NCBI GenBank assembly: GCA_963677625.2
Contig: CAXXSW010000012.1
Coordinates: 310,001-374,000 of the forward strand
DNA: 64,000 bases
Direction: 5' to 3'
Origin: UBA1351 sp963677625
GTDB lineage: Bacteria; Bacillota; Clostridia; Lachnospirales; Vallitaleaceae
The stretch's first letter is position 1, and each line of letters starts with the position of its first letter. The position numbers were made by a program, and so were the translations under genes. The notes under the pieces are model-generated. The model did no database searches. It was not told the DNA's origin and saw only the letters and a list, made by a program, of their open reading frames with translations. Below are positions 63,548 through 64,000 of this stretch, one piece after another.

Positions 63548-63800
63548 TATTAAAAAAACCCTAAGCTGTTAATAGCTTAGGGCGAATAAACATCCGTGGT
63601 ACCACCTAATTTCAGAGAATCTCTGCACTCATCATGTACAGGTAAAACCGATACACTATCCTATAATAACGGTGGATTTCCGTTGAAGCCTACTATTATT
63701 TCGGTTCACAGCTCCAAGACTGCTTCAATATAAACACTGTGAAGATTTCCACCAACCATCTTCTCTCTGAACAGCATAATATATTTACTATTTCTCTTCT
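63548..63800 (-). promoter_or_regulatory. T-box riboswitch of the short alanyl-tRNA synthetase gene
   Basis: On the minus strand AGGTGGTACCACGG (63594-63607) is the T-box sequence, followed by a terminator with stem CCCTAAGCTATTA/TAACAGCTTAGGG and a T run (63551-63582). Stem I lies upstream to about 63800. UGGU in the bulge would pair with ACCA, matching the A discriminator base of tRNA-Ala. GCT within GGAGCTGTGAA is a possible alanine specifier. It shows the gene was once under amino-acid control, before the IS entered. Confidence 0.85.
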
Positions 63801-63861
63801 TAGCCTTTAAAATATTGATGTAATATTAACACTAATTATTCATTTTGTCAAAAGTTTTAGA

Positions 63862-64000
63862 CTAGAGACCTGCCTTATCTGATAAATTATGTAACAAGGC
63901 AAATTTACCGTTCTTCAATGTTTTTATAACTGCTGGACACCAACCACTGCTTAATTCAACCTCAATGATGCCGTTTTTAACACGATATACATAATTATTA
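63862..64000 (-). CDS. C-terminal end of an unidentified protein (5' end outside window)
   Basis: The minus strand is open from the window edge to a TAG at 63862-63864, giving 45 residues that begin NNYVYRVKNGIIEVELSSGW and end NLSDKAGL. The segment is beta-rich at first (YRVKNGIIEVEL) with CPAVIKTLKNGKFALL after it. It is too short to assign. Being a real gene end is supported by clean codon use and by the T-box leader of the next gene following it at normal distance. Confidence 0.5.
   Translation of the reverse strand, partial: NNYVYRVKNGIIEVELSSGWCPAVIKTLKNGKFALLHNLSDKAGL

Overview
The window is an AT-rich, low-GC Gram-positive chromosome segment. Gene content and order (mreC-mreD-PBP2-minCDE-rodA/ftsW-mgsA; YggS-SepF-YggT-YlmH-DivIVA-LspA-RluD; PyrR-uracil permease; T-box-controlled aminoacyl-tRNA synthetase genes; a XerS-like recombinase) point to Bacillota, class Clostridia, probably Lachnospirales or a relative. 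No rRNA or tRNA gene and no CRISPR array was seen. The species cannot be fixed from the sequence.

Layout. (1) 1-24 kb is mostly conserved core: cell elongation and septum placement (mreCD, PBP2, minCDE, SEDS protein), a methylglyoxal-synthase homologue, a P-loop NTPase on the minus strand, a radical SAM protein, the sepF/divIVA cluster with aroB, lspA and rluD, then pyrR-uraA, a cold-shock gene, a lipoprotein, a divergent pyrB-pyrC pair, a DUF1304 protein and a membrane MutS-like ATPase. (2) 24-26.8 kb: T-box-controlled thrS and an ASCH-domain protein. (3) 26.9-42.8 kb: a surface/toxin island. A 1929-residue secreted protein (LamG, seven RCC1 repeats, fibronectin-III-like modules, cohesin-like end) is followed 13 bp later by a 2753-residue protein that joins a complete subtilisin-type protease to an RHS/YD-repeat shell with a variable C-terminal tip. 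Small membrane/lipoprotein genes (candidate immunity genes) and a broken coding remnant follow. (4) 43.3-51.3 kb: an oligopeptide ABC transporter (D, F, A, B, C), an M24 peptidase, a cyclophilin-like protein and an HTH-cupin regulator. (5) 51.3-58.8 kb: small unrelated genes, all on the plus strand, separated by about 100-140 bp structured repeats that look like integron attC sites, with no integron integrase in the window. (6) 58.9-60.3 kb: a 28-bp dif-like site just upstream of a XerS-like tyrosine recombinase gene. (7) 60.4-63.9 kb: a T-box-controlled short alanyl-tRNA synthetase gene, minus strand, cut in two by an IS256-family element with a perfect 9-bp target duplication; then the end of an unidentified minus-strand gene.

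The most interesting part is region 5 with region 6. Six repeats share an ends-complementary fold (ATAAC at the left, usually GTTA at the right) and internal blocks CTAACCGAGTC, GCATTAG/GCATCAG, CATGAGC, TGTAAGC and GGCGTCGT. For three, and possibly four, cassettes the first bases are complementary to the left end of the repeat that closes the same cassette, as expected if cassettes pass through a circular form. Integron-like arrays are not typical of Clostridia, so either an integrase elsewhere or a different recombinase would have to move them. Other points of interest are the protease-RHS fusion, altered active-site residues in the pyrB, pyrC and mgsA homologues, and the IS-split synthetase.
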